64,000 bases of DNA from Piezodorus guildinii (lineage: Eukaryota > Arthropoda > Insecta > Hemiptera > Pentatomidae): contig CM041292.1 in NCBI GenBank assembly GCA_023052935.1, forward strand, positions 43,794,139 through 43,858,138. Direction: 5' to 3'. Shown one piece after another: positions 21,823 to 30,512 of this stretch. The notes under the pieces are model-generated. The model worked only from the letters and a program-made list of their open reading frames with translations. It searched no databases and was not told the DNA's origin. Positions within the stretch are counted from its first letter, which is position 1. Each line of letters begins with the position of its first letter. Made by a program: the position numbers and the translations under genes.

Positions 21823-24800
21823 AATGAAAATGCTCTTTTTACTTGTGAGAATTATTTGTTAAACAACCTATTCGAAGAAAATATATTCCTTGAAGAAAAC
21901 CAACCCTTTAGAAAAATTCGGTTTCCATCTCCACAAATAACAGCTAATTTTGGAAATTTAAGTGTTAGTTTACTCATTGATTGTGGAGCTGAAGTTTCAA
22001 TTTTAAAAAAATCATTTTTTGATAAATTTAAAGCTTGTGTTAAATTCAAAACCTTACCCATTAGTAAGACTAATATTATCTCCGTAACAGGTAAAAAGAG
22101 TGCTTGCATAAATAAACAAATTTTTGTACCAATTAAAATTGGGGAATATTATTATGATGCAAATTTTCTCATAGCTCATGATATTGCCCAGGAATGTATT
22201 ATAGGTGTAGATTTTCTTATTAGCTACTCAGCTGTACTGAATTTTGAAAGTAATTTTATCAGTTTAAAAAATGCGGATGGTCACATATCAGTTATTAACT
22301 TTATCAATTTTGTGGATAAACCATTAAAATATTCCATTTTGGAAAGTAAAGATAATAACCCAATGAAAGGCTATATAAAACATCCCCAATATTTCAGTTC
22401 TAATAATAATGTTAACATTAATTCTGTAACAAGGGATTTCAATGTTAATGATGATGAAAAAATAAAGAATAACATTTGTAAAATATGTGAGGAATCAAAA
22501 CATTTATTAACATACGAACAATTAACTGATTTTAAGAATATTTTATGGGATAACAAAGTTATTTTTCAAGATAAACCAGGTCTTATTAAAAATTATCAAC
22601 ACATTCTAGAAGTCACTGATAGTAGACCATACAAACAATTTCAGTACAAATTAAACCCTAAATTAATTGAATTGGCTAAAATAGAAATTGAAAAAATGAT
22701 AAAAGATGACATTATTGAAGTATCTCATTCTCCTTATATTAATCCCATAATTTTGGTTGAAAAGAAGAACACAGATCCTAATTCAGACGATGTGATAGAT
22801 TCAAAGGTCCGCGTTTGCCTCGATGGACGGTTTTTAAATAAGCGCCTTGTCCCTCTTTATGATTCTCCCCCTTGTATCGATAACATTCTTTTTCAGTGTG
22901 CCAATGCTAAATATCTTGCAACTTTAGATCTTAAAAGTAGTTTTTGGCAAGTGGGCCTAGAGGAATCTAGCCGGCCATACACAGGTTTCCAGTTTCTAAA
23001 TGAGACTTTCCATTATAAGCGCGTTCCTTTTGGATTATCAGTTAGTCTAGGTGCAATGATTAAAGCCTTGAAAAAGGTTATACCAAATTATTTATTTAAT
23101 AACATAAAAGTTTATGTAGATGATATCTTAATTCACGGAGAAACAATAGATGAATTTTTAAACACTTTAAAGGATTTATTTGGTGTTTTTCAGGAAAATG
23201 GGTTGACATTAAATTTGGATAAATGCAATTTTTTTAGAAAATCTGTTAAGTTTTTGGGTTATGTTTTGACGGATAATGGTATAGAGAAGGATCCTAGCAA
23301 GGTTGAAGACATTAAATCTTTTAAGGTCCCTAGCAATGTTAAAGAATTACAAAGTTTTTTAGGATTAATAAATTTTTATAACAAATTCTGCCCAGGGTAT
23401 GCAGATATCACAAAATCCTTGTATAAATTAACTTCAATTAAATCCAATTTCAAATGGAAAGATGAACACCAACAGGCTTTTGAAAACATAAAAGACACTA
23501 TGATACATGATATCACTTTACAATACCCTGATTTCAGAAAAATGTTTTATGTGAATACAGACAGTTCAGATTTTGCTTCTGGGGGTGTTTTGTACCAATT
23601 AGATGAACAGGGTTATAGGAAAATTATATCTTTTTGTAGCAGAACCTTTAAAGGGGCCGAGTTAAACTACCATTCTACTGAAAAAGAACTATTAGGAGTT
23701 ATTCATTGCATTCAAAAATTTTATAACATCATCGCTGGATATCAAATTACAGTTAGAACTGATAACAAAGCCATCACTTTTTTGCATACTTGTAAGAATC
23801 CACCTGGTCGTTTAATCCGTTGGATTAACTATTTGGGTCCTTTAAACATTACTTATGAACATATACCGGGAGTTCAAAATAAAATAGCTGATTTTCTAAG
23901 TAGACACCCAGTTGATGAACCAGAACAGAAAGGTACTGATTTTCAAGTCAACGCTCTAAATGAGACAACATTTTTTCAAGATTTAATTAAAAATCAAAAG
24001 AACGATCCTGAGCTGATTAATAAAATGGAAAATGAACCAAACAATTTTAGAATTTTAGATGGTTTTATTTGCAAACGTCTAGGGGATAGATTCTTAATTT
24101 ATTTAAATAAAAAATGGATGAATGAATTGATTAGATTAGTACATGAGAAATTTTCTCATTCGGGAGTTAATAAATGTTTATCAATAATTAGAGAAAGGTT
24201 TAATAGTCACAAAGTGAGAAAATTAATTGCAAATGTTCTAAAATCATGCAAAGTTTGCCAGTTCAATAAAATTGGTCCCTACTCTGTTGCTCCATACCAA
24301 AGCATTCAAGTGGGGGGAAAATTAGATTTAGTATCAATAGATTATTTGGGTCCATTCGTTAGCTCAAATGGTAATAAATATATTTTTGTGGTTATTGATA
24401 ACTTCACCAAATTTGTTAAATTATATCCTACCAGAAAAGCTAATTTTTTCGGTGCTAGGAAATCTATGATTGAATATATTGAAGAAGTTGGTACTCCCAC
24501 AAAATGTTTAAGCGATAATGCTACCTGCTTTACCACTGAGAGGTGGAAGAATTTCCTGTTTAGTTTGAATATTACCCGCATTTTAAGTTCCATTAGACAT
24601 CCCATCGGTAATATCTCAGAAAGAACTAATAGGGATGTGTTGCAATATTTACGACTCCTGCTTGACGGAAAACAAAACAAATGGAGTAATAAATTATTCC
24701 AGATAGAGCAAACTATGAACACTACATACCATACCACCACTGGTGTAACACCTATACAGGGTATGTTTGGGATAAAGCCACTACGTTTTTGGAATTCATA

Positions 24801-25128
24801 CATCGGGGATGAACCAGGGGTTTTAAATTTAAACGCTGACCAGATACAGGAATTGATCAAAAATAAAATCCAAAAGTTTGGGGAGAAAAATAAGTTGAAA
24901 TACAATCAAAACAAAAAATTTACCTATTTTAAAGTTGGAGATAAGGTACTGCTAAAGGCATTGAGGGTACCCATACCAGGAGTTGTAAATGCCAAGCTCC
25001 TACCCCTTTTTGAAGGGCCCTATGAAGTTGTAAATAAATTAGGTAAACACTCGTTTTTAATAGCTGGTCCAAATGGAAATAAAAGGGGTCTTTTTCACAC
25101 CAGCCTTCTTAAGCCTTACCATGAATAA
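21823..25128 (+). CDS. Ty3 element Pol (PR-RT-RNase H-IN)
   Basis: An open frame runs from just after the gag TGA to 25128; the first ATG at 21856 gives 1090 residues. Domains in order: aspartic protease with DCGAEVSIL (~residue 42; Cys where Thr or Ser is usual), RT with YVDD (~23116), RNase H with TDSSDFASGGVLY (~23560), integrase zinc motif (HEKFSHS through CKVCQ), and catalytic core with SIDYLGPF, LSDNATCF and ISERTNRD (~24330-24640). A C-terminal GPY/F-like EGPYEV comes near 25015. No env is present. No stops inside, so it is probably functional. Confidence 0.92.
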   Translation, partial: NENALFTCENYLLNNLFEENIFLEENQPFRKIRFPSPQITANFGNLSVSLLIDCGAEVSILKKSFFDKFKACVKFKTLPISKTNIISVTGKKSACINKQIFVPIKIGEYYYDANFLIAHDIAQECIIGVDFLISYSAVLNFESNFISLKNADGHISVINFINFVDKPLKYSILESKDNNPMKGYIKHPQYFSSNNNVNINSVTRDFNVNDDEKIKNNICKICEESKHLLTYEQLTDFKNILWDNKVIFQDKPGLIKNYQHILEVTDSRPYKQFQYKLNPKLIELAKIEIEKMIKDDIIEVSHSPYINPIILVEKKNTDPNSDDVIDSKVRVCLDGRFLNKRLVPLYDSPPCIDNILFQCANAKYLATLDLKSSFWQVGLEESSRPYTGFQFLNETFHYKRVPFGLSVSLGAMIKALKKVIPNYLFNNIKVYVDDILIHGETIDEFLNTLKDLFGVFQENGLTLNLDKCNFFRKSVKFLGYVLTDNGIEKDPSKVEDIKSFKVPSNVKELQSFLGLINFYNKFCPGYADITKSLYKLTSIKSNFKWKDEHQQAFENIKDTMIHDITLQYPDFRKMFYVNTDSSDFASGGVLYQLDEQGYRKIISFCSRTFKGAELNYHSTEKELLGVIHCIQKFYNIIAGYQITVRTDNKAITFLHTCKNPPGRLIRWINYLGPLNITYEHIPGVQNKIADFLSRHPVDEPEQKGTDFQVNALNETTFFQDLIKNQKNDPELINKMENEPNNFRILDGFICKRLGDRFLIYLNKKWMNELIRLVHEKFSHSGVNKCLSIIRERFNSHKVRKLIANVLKSCKVCQFNKIGPYSVAPYQSIQVGGKLDLVSIDYLGPFVSSNGNKYIFVVIDNFTKFVKLYPTRKANFFGARKSMIEYIEEVGTPTKCLSDNATCFTTERWKNFLFSLNITRILSSIRHPIGNISERTNRDVLQYLRLLLDGKQNKWSNKLFQIEQTMNTTYHTTTGVTPIQGMFGIKPLRFWNSYIGDEPGVLNLNADQIQELIKNKIQKFGEKNKLKYNQNKKFTYFKVGDKVLLKALRVPIPGVVNAKLLPLFEGPYEVVNKLGKHSFLIAGPNGNKRGLFHTSLLKPYHE

Positions 25129-25649
25129 ATTCGTGTGGATTGATTGTTTATATTAATATTCCATGTTTTGTTTTTTTTAAATTTTGCTCTCTATTCTTTC
25201 TAAAACATTACATAACCATATATCATTGGGGTCTACACAAAAGTTAGTTTATAGATTGTTGATAATTTCCTTCTAGATTAATATTTTTATGGACCTTGAT
25301 GTAATTGTTAAGAATTTAAATACAACAATGTTATACATTTATGTATATAGTTTATGTTTTAGATTTAACTAGTAAAATGCTGTTAATTGTATATAGTGTT
25401 GGAGTAATTGTTTCTATGTAAATAGCTTTAGGATTTATATTTTTATAATATATGTAATATGAATTTAATTTTAGATATAAAATAAATGTACAAATATTGT
25501 ATATTAATTATTTATGTTAAATGTGTTAAAAAGTATTTTAGAATTGTGACTCCTTAAGTTTGAATGAAATTGAAAAAAAAAAAAAAAAAAAAAAAATATA
25601 TATATAAATATATATATATATATTTTTTTTACTTAGGAGTGGGGAGAAA
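25129..25649 (+). other. Ty3 3' untranslated region and polypurine tract
   Basis: AT-rich with a poly-A run (~25573-25597) and a TA stretch. It ends in the purine tract directly before the 3' LTR. No env-like frame. Confidence 0.8.
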
Positions 25650-26334
25650 TGTAATATACCCACTATAGAAGGAATTTTTTATTGTTAGAATTATTTTTAT
25701 TTTATTTTGACAGGCTAACAATCTTATAATTAATATTGTGTTATGCAGGCTAACAATCATGTTTAGGTATTGACAGCTTTAATTGTATGTTTATGGTCAC
25801 TATTTTGGAAGCTTATTACAAATATGTAGACTCCATTTTGGATACTAACCAAAACCACTGCCAGATCTATCTTCTAGTCTTAATTAATGAAATTCACATA
25901 TTCCACAAGCCAGTTTTTAATATCCACTATAATAGAAGAATCAATTATTTAAAAAGAAGATCCAGAATCAAAAATAAAACATTTGTTAAAGAAGAAACTT
26001 AATTTTGTTGGCTAGAGGTGAAGAGGGAAAAGGAAAACCCCGGAGAAAACCCAGAGAAACCAGGTAGAGAGAAAAGGTAGATCTGTTTTGACTGTGAAAG
26101 TGTGAGGACCTCCAGGAGTTAGAGCTGCTGTCAGAAGAATAGAAGTTAATATCAACATTGTTAGCCTGTTCATTACTTATTTATTTTGTAAGTTATAATT
26201 ATAAGTTAATTATAAAAATTGTGCCTGATTGTTATGAACCCAGACCTGAGAAAATAAAGTTTAGATTATTAAATATTGTGTAAATTAATTGTTTCCTTAA
26301 GAAATATTTGTTTTTTAAAAATAAGCATATTATA
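25650..26334 (+). repeat. Ty3 3' LTR
   Basis: Apparently identical to the 5' LTR, offset by exactly 6029 bases from start to end. Confidence 0.9.
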
Positions 26335-26352
26335 ATATATATATATATATAT

Positions 26353-26821
26353 TATAATATACTTATTTTTAAAAAATTATTCTTTTAAGAAAAATCAATC
26401 AACACAAATAACACTTCATTATTATTCAATTTACTCTCAGGGTATGGTATGGGTTCTTGACAATCAGGCACACAATCTTTTATATAACTTTTTTAATCAT
26501 AATAATAACTTACAAAGTAACACAAACAATATGCAGGCTAACCAAGATCCCTCTTCATATTCTGCTCCACACTCTCCAAGTTCCCAGTCAAAACTGAAAA
26601 CTTGACCTTTACCTGGTAGGTACCTTTTTTACCCAATCCTACCTGCCAGGGACCTTTTTTCTTAGCATCCAAAATAGTTGCTATGTTTGTAAACAAACAA
26701 CCAAATAGGAGCTGTTTTTTAAATTTAAATTTTACTTTTATCCTATAGTTAGCCTGCCTAAAACAATTATCAAATAATAAATAAATAAATACTAAAATTA
26801 TAAAAGATGGGTATATTACAA
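26353..26821 (-). mobile_element. Diverged solo LTR of a related Ty3 family
   Basis: Inverted relative to the neighbouring LTR. It opens TATAATATACTTATTTTTAA (complement of an LTR 3' end), contains GACAATCAGGCACA, which matches the complement of GTGCCTGATTGT in the young LTR, and ends GGGTATATTACA, the complement of the LTR start. It is about 470 bp and clearly diverged. TA repeats lie on both sides. Confidence 0.75.
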
Positions 26822-26920
26822 TATATATATATATGTGTGTGTGCGGGTATTATTAATATCTAATCAATATTAATGAAAATTAAACTATCCATTAATAATA
26901 TTCATTTAATTGTTTGATAG

Positions 26921-27010
26921 GACAAACTAAGGTTGCACATTTCTATGAAGAGAGAAGTTGTCTTCTCTGCTTGTGGCTTCTTCAATTTGGACTACACTTT
27001 GGTACATTCA
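26921..27010 (+). CDS. Gustatory receptor, shared exon 3
   Basis: A 90-bp phase-0 exon between acceptor TTTGATAG and donor TCA|GTGGGT. It encodes the start of TM7, with VVFSACGFFNLDYTLVHS, a strongly conserved gustatory receptor segment. It continues in phase to the exon at 28556. Confidence 0.88.
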
Positions 27011-27489
27011 GTGGGTACTCCTCTAATACTATTTTATATAATATAATTTAATACTAGTATAATCTTGATTCCGTTTTAATTAATTCTATGTCTAAAAGAA
27101 CTTTCTACACAATGGTCAATACCCATAGAAAGGGGTTTAAACCAAGAATAAATTTTTAGATAGTAAAGGATGGTAATCTGATTACTGACAAAAAAGATAT
27201 ACTGGAAAGGTAGTCAAACCATTTCAGCTAGTTCAATACATCTCCCCAGAAATTTTTTGTTTGCTCATTACAACGATTGTGAACTTCTTGGTCCACCAGA
27301 TGATGAGAGAATCGAAGGTGCTACCTAGAAGTTAAGGAATGATCGAGCACAAGAATATCGACTGTACACTGGCTGAGCTGCTGAAGGAAAAGTGAATCCT
27401 AAAAGTGGTTCGAGACCTACTCCATAGCATTTGGTTAAACAAAACTCTCCTCATAGATCGGTGTGTGGGTCTTATATCCCTCTTCATAA

Positions 27490-28025
27490 TAAAGAAGACT
27501 TAGGCAGCTTGCCAATCCTTTGAGGCCACCAGAACCTTCCATCAACTTTGGTGCTTACACATTTCAAATAGTCAATAGTTTTATGTGCTTTGGTTCTCTG
27601 GTTAAAGCAGATAACACTATAAGTAATGAAACAGAAAGAAGAATTTTGATTGCATATAGGTGTTACTTTGGTCTGGCAAAATTACTAAAATATACTGTAT
27701 GTTATCAAGAAAAACCAAGGCTGCTGTTTATAAAATATAAACAAACATGTTTTAGCATATGGCTCAGAAACTTGGCCTTTGTTTAGATCAGATGCCAATA
27801 GTTTGCAGCTCTTTGAAAGGAAAATGTAAAGTAGAATGTTTGGAGTAGTGAGAGACGACAATCAGTTTAGATTATGGCAGAATGATGAACAGTGCCATTT
27901 TTAGGAGGAGTTTATAAGCATTTCAACATTGAGATGGGCTGGACACGTGGATGGAAGAGGAGACTACTTAAAACAGAATTATGTTTGGGTACGTCAATAG
28001 CAAGAGAAGACATGGATGTCTATGA
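27490..28025 (+). pseudogene. LINE C-terminal fragment in receptor intron 3
   Basis: Degenerate reading shows the RT-distal region of an RTE-type LINE: MCFGSLVKADNTISNETERR, RCYFGLAKLLK, then LFERKM and LRWAGHVDGRGD in shifted frames. It is the same region as the copy at 29332-29985. Dead fragment. Confidence 0.65.
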
Positions 28026-28555
28026 CTAAAAAAGAGTGGATGAGGTAGCGAGAGTTACAGGCAGTATCAGTAGAACAGGAGCTAGGTGGACACTCACACA
28101 AAACAGAGAGATGCCTTGATGGATCAAAGACCTGAACGGGGTTGTAGAGACGGTGAAAAAAATATGTTTGAAAAAGACTGGAAACATCTGGGATTTAAAC
28201 TCACCACCTTTGGCTAGGTAGACCTGCCACACAGCCAAGAGTTTTCCAATATTTGTAAGTCATCTATGGTGATATGAATAGTTCTTACCAATCCTAGACT
28301 ATCAAAAGTGTAAACAGTTCCATCCAAGAACTTTCCTAATTTTCTGTCTTATTCTTAGTTACATGTACGTATATTGGTGTTTTCTCCATTTAATAGTATA
28401 TTTGTCATATAATAACTTTTTTTAATTAAATAAAATTTATTGGTATTAGCATAGCTCGTGATTATTACACTTTCTCATCTTTAGGTAATTTGAATTATCA
28501 TACTACAACTGAAGGTTTGCTAGTTCTCATGTTTTTCTTGGTTTGTTTCTTTCAG

Positions 28556-28696
28556 ATGATTGCCTCTGCTACAACATATTTGGTCATCTTGATCCAGTTT
28601 GGTCAGACTGAAAATACAGCACAGGGGACTCCTACAATCGTCATGACCAACCTGACCACCACACCGCTCCCGCTTTCCATGACTACTTATCTTTGA
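28556..28696 (+). CDS. Gustatory receptor, shared last exon with the TYLVILIQF motif
   Basis: The acceptor TTTCTTTCAG precedes a phase-0 exon encoding MIASATTYLVILIQFGQT and a 28-residue Thr/Pro-rich tail, ending in TGA at 28694-28696. TYhhhhhQF at the end of TM7 is the hallmark of insect gustatory receptors, implicated in channel function. The tail is longer than in most members. With exons 1A, 2 and 3 the protein would have 395 residues. No AATAAA was seen soon after the stop; ATTAAA occurs about 90 bases downstream. Confidence 0.9.
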   Translation: MIASATTYLVILIQFGQTENTAQGTPTIVMTNLTTTPLPLSMTTYL

Positions 28697-29317
28697 ACAG
28701 CATCATTTGATTTGTAGCTAATTCAAGGAACAGTGAACCTTTTTCACAATTCCAAGATATGTTGACATTATTCCTCATTTCTAGTTATATTAAATACATT
28801 AATTAATATGTTAGAGGTTAAATCATTCTCTAAATAGGTAATTTTGGCCTTAATTGAAATACTCCTTTTATTTATTGTATTCCTTTGTTTCTATGAATTA
28901 CTAAAGAATACCAAAAGCGTTTTAATAATATTTTATATTATCTTCTTTTTTTTTTTTAATTTTATTTTCAATGGTTTTTAAAAATAGTTAATCCAAGTAT
29001 CAGTTTTAATAGTACAAATTTATATATGAATCTACTAATATTTATTTTATTAAGTTTATATGGCAACTCATGATGTTGTGTTTGATCCATGATAAGAATT
29101 AATCAGATAAGGTGCATTTTATCTACTAAACATCATTCCAGTTTGAAATTTATACTGCATTTACAAAATACTTATACAGAAAGTCTTGAGACATAAATTA
29201 AAGATATCAAATCCTTACAATATTTATTTGTTTTTAGATAATAATGACTTGAAGATCTTACTTCTTTTTTAAATCATATCATGGAAACCTATTCAAATTG
29301 TTTTTTAAACATTACCT
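28697..29317. other. 3' flank of the receptor gene, nothing recognised
   Basis: AT-rich, without repeats matching elsewhere in the window. Confidence 0.5.
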
Positions 29318-29331
29318 ATGCTTCTGAATAT

Positions 29332-29985
29332 GAGACTGAAGAAATCCCAATGCTAGGCGAGACAATCACTATCGGACTTCAAAAGTTTGAGAAGGTTTTA
29401 AAGTTCACATACTTGAGATCAGTGGTCACCCAAGATAATAACCCCCATATTGAGATAAGAAGAAGAATAACTGCAGCTAACAAATATACTTTGGGTTAGG
29501 CAAGAAGCGAAGTATGCGGATACTCTCAAGACAGACCAAGCTCCACCTCTATAAGACATTAGTGCGTCCCATCAAAGGCAAACGAAAAGGAACTCCTAAT
29601 TTTTTAAAGAAAAGTTCTCTGCCGTATTTTTGGAGGAGTGAAAGTTGGAGAGGAGTGGAAGCGGAGCACTAATCAGGACCCTACAATGCTTTTGAAGAAG
29701 CTGATTTGGTCCAGGCAATGAAGTTGAGGGGCTTGAGATACGCAGGGAATATTGCCAGAATGGAAAATTGAGAAATGCCCAAAATCTTGCTCACTCAGCC
29801 GATCCATGGGATAAGAAGAAGAGGAAGACCAAGGTTGAGATGGTCGGATGGTGTTGCAGTGGACACTCGCAGCATGCTGGGAGTTAGGAGTTGGATGGCA
29901 TCGGCTCAAGACCGTGATGATTGGAGCAAACGGTTGGAGGAGGCCAAGACCCATGACCGGGTTGTAGCACCCTGAAATAATAATA
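29332..29985 (+). mobile_element. 5'-truncated RTE-type LINE with 14-bp target duplication
   Basis: Carries RT C-terminal pieces: MLGETITIGLQKFEKV, FTYLRSVVTQDNN, CRIFGGVKVGEEW and RRRGRPRLRWSDGV, in broken frames. It ends in an AATAATAAT tail. The duplication ATGCTTCTGAATAT lies at 29318-29331 and 29986-29999. Confidence 0.8.
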
Positions 29986-30009
29986 ATGCTTCTGAATATA
30001 TTCAAAATT

Positions 30010-30180
30010 TTACATGATGTGGCAGTTGGTTGAGGGTGCGGTCATCAAACAAAACACACTAATAGATGAACTTATGTTATTGAGCCGACCTTTTGGCCTA
30101 AATTTTGAGTCTTCATCAATAAATATATCAGACTAATTAACAATAATGTGATTAGAAAGAACAACTAGGCAATAGTTTAA
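30010..30180. repeat. Penelope-related fragment
   Basis: Contains GTTGGTTGAGGGTGCGGTCAT, close to the palindrome arm at ~17100. On the minus strand, TGATGAAGACTC precedes GGCCAAAAGG, reminiscent of a hammerhead core with the GAAA changed. Boundaries uncertain. Confidence 0.4.
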
Positions 30181-30182
30181 TC

Positions 30183-30188
30183 TTTATT
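30183..30188 (-). terminator. Poly(A) signal of THEG-2
   Basis: AATAAA on the minus strand, 11 bases after the stop codon. Confidence 0.6.
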
Positions 30189-30198
30189 ACAACGACTT

Positions 30199-30512
30199 TT
30201 AATCCTCTATCCCATAATTTATCATAACCTTCCTGATGGGCGATCTACATCTTCTTGGCAACGGTTTGGCCAGCTCTTTGACCCTTTTGGTACATTTGGC
30301 ACGAAGTGATCGACGTTTAGTAGAAAATGGGTATTCAGCCTTGATACGATACTCTTCAGGCCTCATTACAGGAAAAGCCAATTCTGAAATCCTCTTTGAA
30401 CATTTGGCTTTCAGGGATCGTTTCTTTACAGTGAATACCTCGTCTGGGGGCAGGATATCAACTGGAGGATGTTTAGGAACAGGCTTAGCAAGCTCCAGTA
30501 TCCTCGGTGTGG
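30199..30512 (-). CDS. THEG-2 terminal exon
   Basis: Acceptor TATCTCCAG at 30513, then 103 codons and stop; entered in phase 1 from the exon at 32084. It holds three THEG repeats of the form R-x-x-E-L-A-x-P at spacings of about 40 and 37 residues. THEG-1's last exon has two. AATAAA follows. Confidence 0.85.

Larger units (their letters stand above)
19621..26334 (+). mobile_element. Young Ty3-type LTR retrotransposon in receptor intron 2
   Basis: A 6714-bp element with two 685-bp LTRs (19621-20305 and 25650-26334). The stretches I compared are identical, including a 71-codon open frame in both, so it integrated recently. Primer site TGGCACCCAACTAGG lies at 20311, and the purine tract AGGAGTGGGGAGAAA ends at 25649. 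Gag and a full-length PR-RT-RNase H-IN pol follow in order. It lies in the same orientation as the receptor gene, between exons 2 and 3. Possible interruptions are a frame change in gag near 20700 and one in-frame TGA between gag and pol. Confidence 0.92.

Noticed and set aside
24342..24905. 187-codon minus-strand frame
   Set aside because: Antisense shadow of the Ty3 integrase region.
28026..28238. 70-codon minus frame
   Set aside because: No splice borders or family signal; opposite a LINE relic.
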